NCBI GenBank assembly: GCA_964520895.1 | Contig: CAZFOR010000016.1 | Span: 1 to 21,665, forward strand | DNA length: 21,665 nucleotides | Source of the DNA: SIG350 sp964520895 | GTDB lineage: Bacteria > Bacillota > Clostridia > TANB77 > SIG350 | Direction of reading: 5' to 3' | In this document: piece by piece, positions 21,183 to 21,665 of the stretch | Layout of the letters: the number at the start of each line of letters is the position of its first letter | How positions within the stretch are numbered: the stretch's first letter is position 1 | Made by a program: the position numbers and the translations under genes | The notes under the pieces: generated by a model | Database searches by the model: none | Told to the model about the DNA's origin: nothing | What the model saw: only the letters and a program-made list of their open reading frames with translations

Positions 21183-21665
21183 TACGCGTACACCTCCTCG
21201 ATTTTTTCAATAGCTGGTTTAGTTACGATTAATTTTGTATATTTTACTAAATCATATACATTAATTGTATTTACTAAACAAACTTTAACTCCTGGAATAT
21301 TGTGTGCTGATTTTTGTACATTAACATCATTTTCAGGAATTACAATTAACACTTTTTTATCTATTTTTAAATTTTCTAATACTTTAATCATGTTTTTAGT
21401 TTTAATTTCATTAAAATTAAATGTATCTAAAACAATTAAATCTTTATCTAATACTTTTGAACTAAATACTGATTTTAAAGCTAATTTCTTAACTTTCTTA
21501 TTTAAAGTATATTTATAGCTTCTAGGTTTTGGTCCTAATGCTATACCACCTTTAATCCATTGTGGTGCTCTAATACTTCCTTGTCTAGCTCTACCTGTTC
21601 CTTTTTGTTTCCAAGGTTTTGCTCCACCACCTCTAACTTCTGATCTTGTTTTTGTAGATTGTGTT
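21182..21665 (-). CDS. rplD: 50S ribosomal protein L4, 5' end beyond the window
   Basis: The reading frame is open to the right edge of the window (first full codon at 21664). The visible 160 residues begin TQSTKTRSEVRGGGAKPW, then KQKGTGRARQGSIRAPQW, the conserved tunnel loop of L4, and GPKPRSYKYTLNKKVKKLALKS. About 45-50 N-terminal residues are missing because of the edge, not because the gene is broken. An internal ATG at 21391 is not the start. L4 is the autogenous repressor of the S10 operon in Escherichia coli; whether that holds here cannot be seen. Confidence 0.97.
   Translation of the reverse strand, partial: TQSTKTRSEVRGGGAKPWKQKGTGRARQGSIRAPQWIKGGIALGPKPRSYKYTLNKKVKKLALKSVFSSKVLDKDLIVLDTFNFNEIKTKNMIKVLENLKIDKKVLIVIPENDVNVQKSAHNIPGVKVCLVNTINVYDLVKYTKLIVTKPAIEKIEEVYA

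Noticed and set aside
21182..21391. A 69-codon separate gene starting at 21391
   Set aside because: The frame continues upstream to the window edge with clear L4 sequence, so this is only the 3' part of rplD.
1..21665. CRISPR array, insertion sequence, prophage or toxin-antitoxin module
   Set aside because: No regularly spaced direct repeats, transposase, integrase or recognisable toxin sequence was seen on either strand.

Overview
This window is very AT-rich chromosomal DNA from a low-GC Gram-positive bacterium, most likely a member of the Clostridia. The grounds are a DUF4364 protein, a PF06541 (CmpB-like) membrane protein, a bacterial acyl-ACP thioesterase, strong GGAGG ribosome binding sites throughout, and the ribosomal protein gene order. 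The genetic code is standard: TGA ends the HD-domain gene, and the only Trp tRNA here has anticodon CCA. Naming a genus would be guesswork.

Left part (1-4240), small separate units. A near-consensus promoter points out of the left edge. The tmRNA gene ssrA (190-541, tag ADNNEFAFAA) has its own promoter and terminator. A histidine phosphatase gene follows on the plus strand and converges, through a shared bidirectional terminator, on a minus-strand operon encoding an HD-domain phosphohydrolase and a CmpB-like membrane protein. A small exported protein with a possible Zn site comes next, with a Spo0A-box-like inverted repeat between its promoter and its RBS. It is followed by tRNA-Trp(CCA) on the minus strand and, divergently, a DUF4364 gene read from an extended -10 promoter with an extremely short leader.

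Middle part (4249-12490), minus strand. In transcription order there is a two-gene bacterial-PH-domain (YdbS/YdbT-like) unit, apparently frameshifted in both genes, followed by an M29 aminopeptidase. Then comes an acyl-ACP thioesterase with its own good promoter, then mfd (transcription-repair coupling factor) coupled to a membrane-anchored SurA/PrsA-like protein whose parvulin-type domain lacks the usual histidines.

Right part (12514-21665), minus strand. This is the S10-spc ribosomal protein cluster: rplD (cut by the window edge), rplW, rplB, rpsS, rplV, rpsC, rplP, rpmC, rpsQ, rplN, rplX, rplE, rpsN (zinc type), rpsH, rplF, rplR, rpsE, rplO, secY. Genes are packed with gaps of about 1-35 bp or small overlaps, with Shine-Dalgarno sequences often inside the preceding gene. 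rpmD (L30) is missing from its usual place between rpsE and rplO. The cluster stops at secY with a clear intrinsic terminator, so adk-map-infA and the alpha-operon genes do not follow. Several genes use GTG or TTG starts (rplN, rpsQ, rplV, rpsN, thioesterase).

I found no CRISPR array, insertion sequence, prophage or defence island, and no convincing new multi-gene system. The most interesting points are the paired frameshifts in the PH-domain operon, the histidine-less parvulin domain behind mfd, the remodelled ribosomal cluster, and the possible Spo0A control of the small exported protein. No stretch over 300 bases lacks a gene; the longest gaps (1-189, 2837-3051, 9619-9854) hold the promoters, palindromes and terminators listed.
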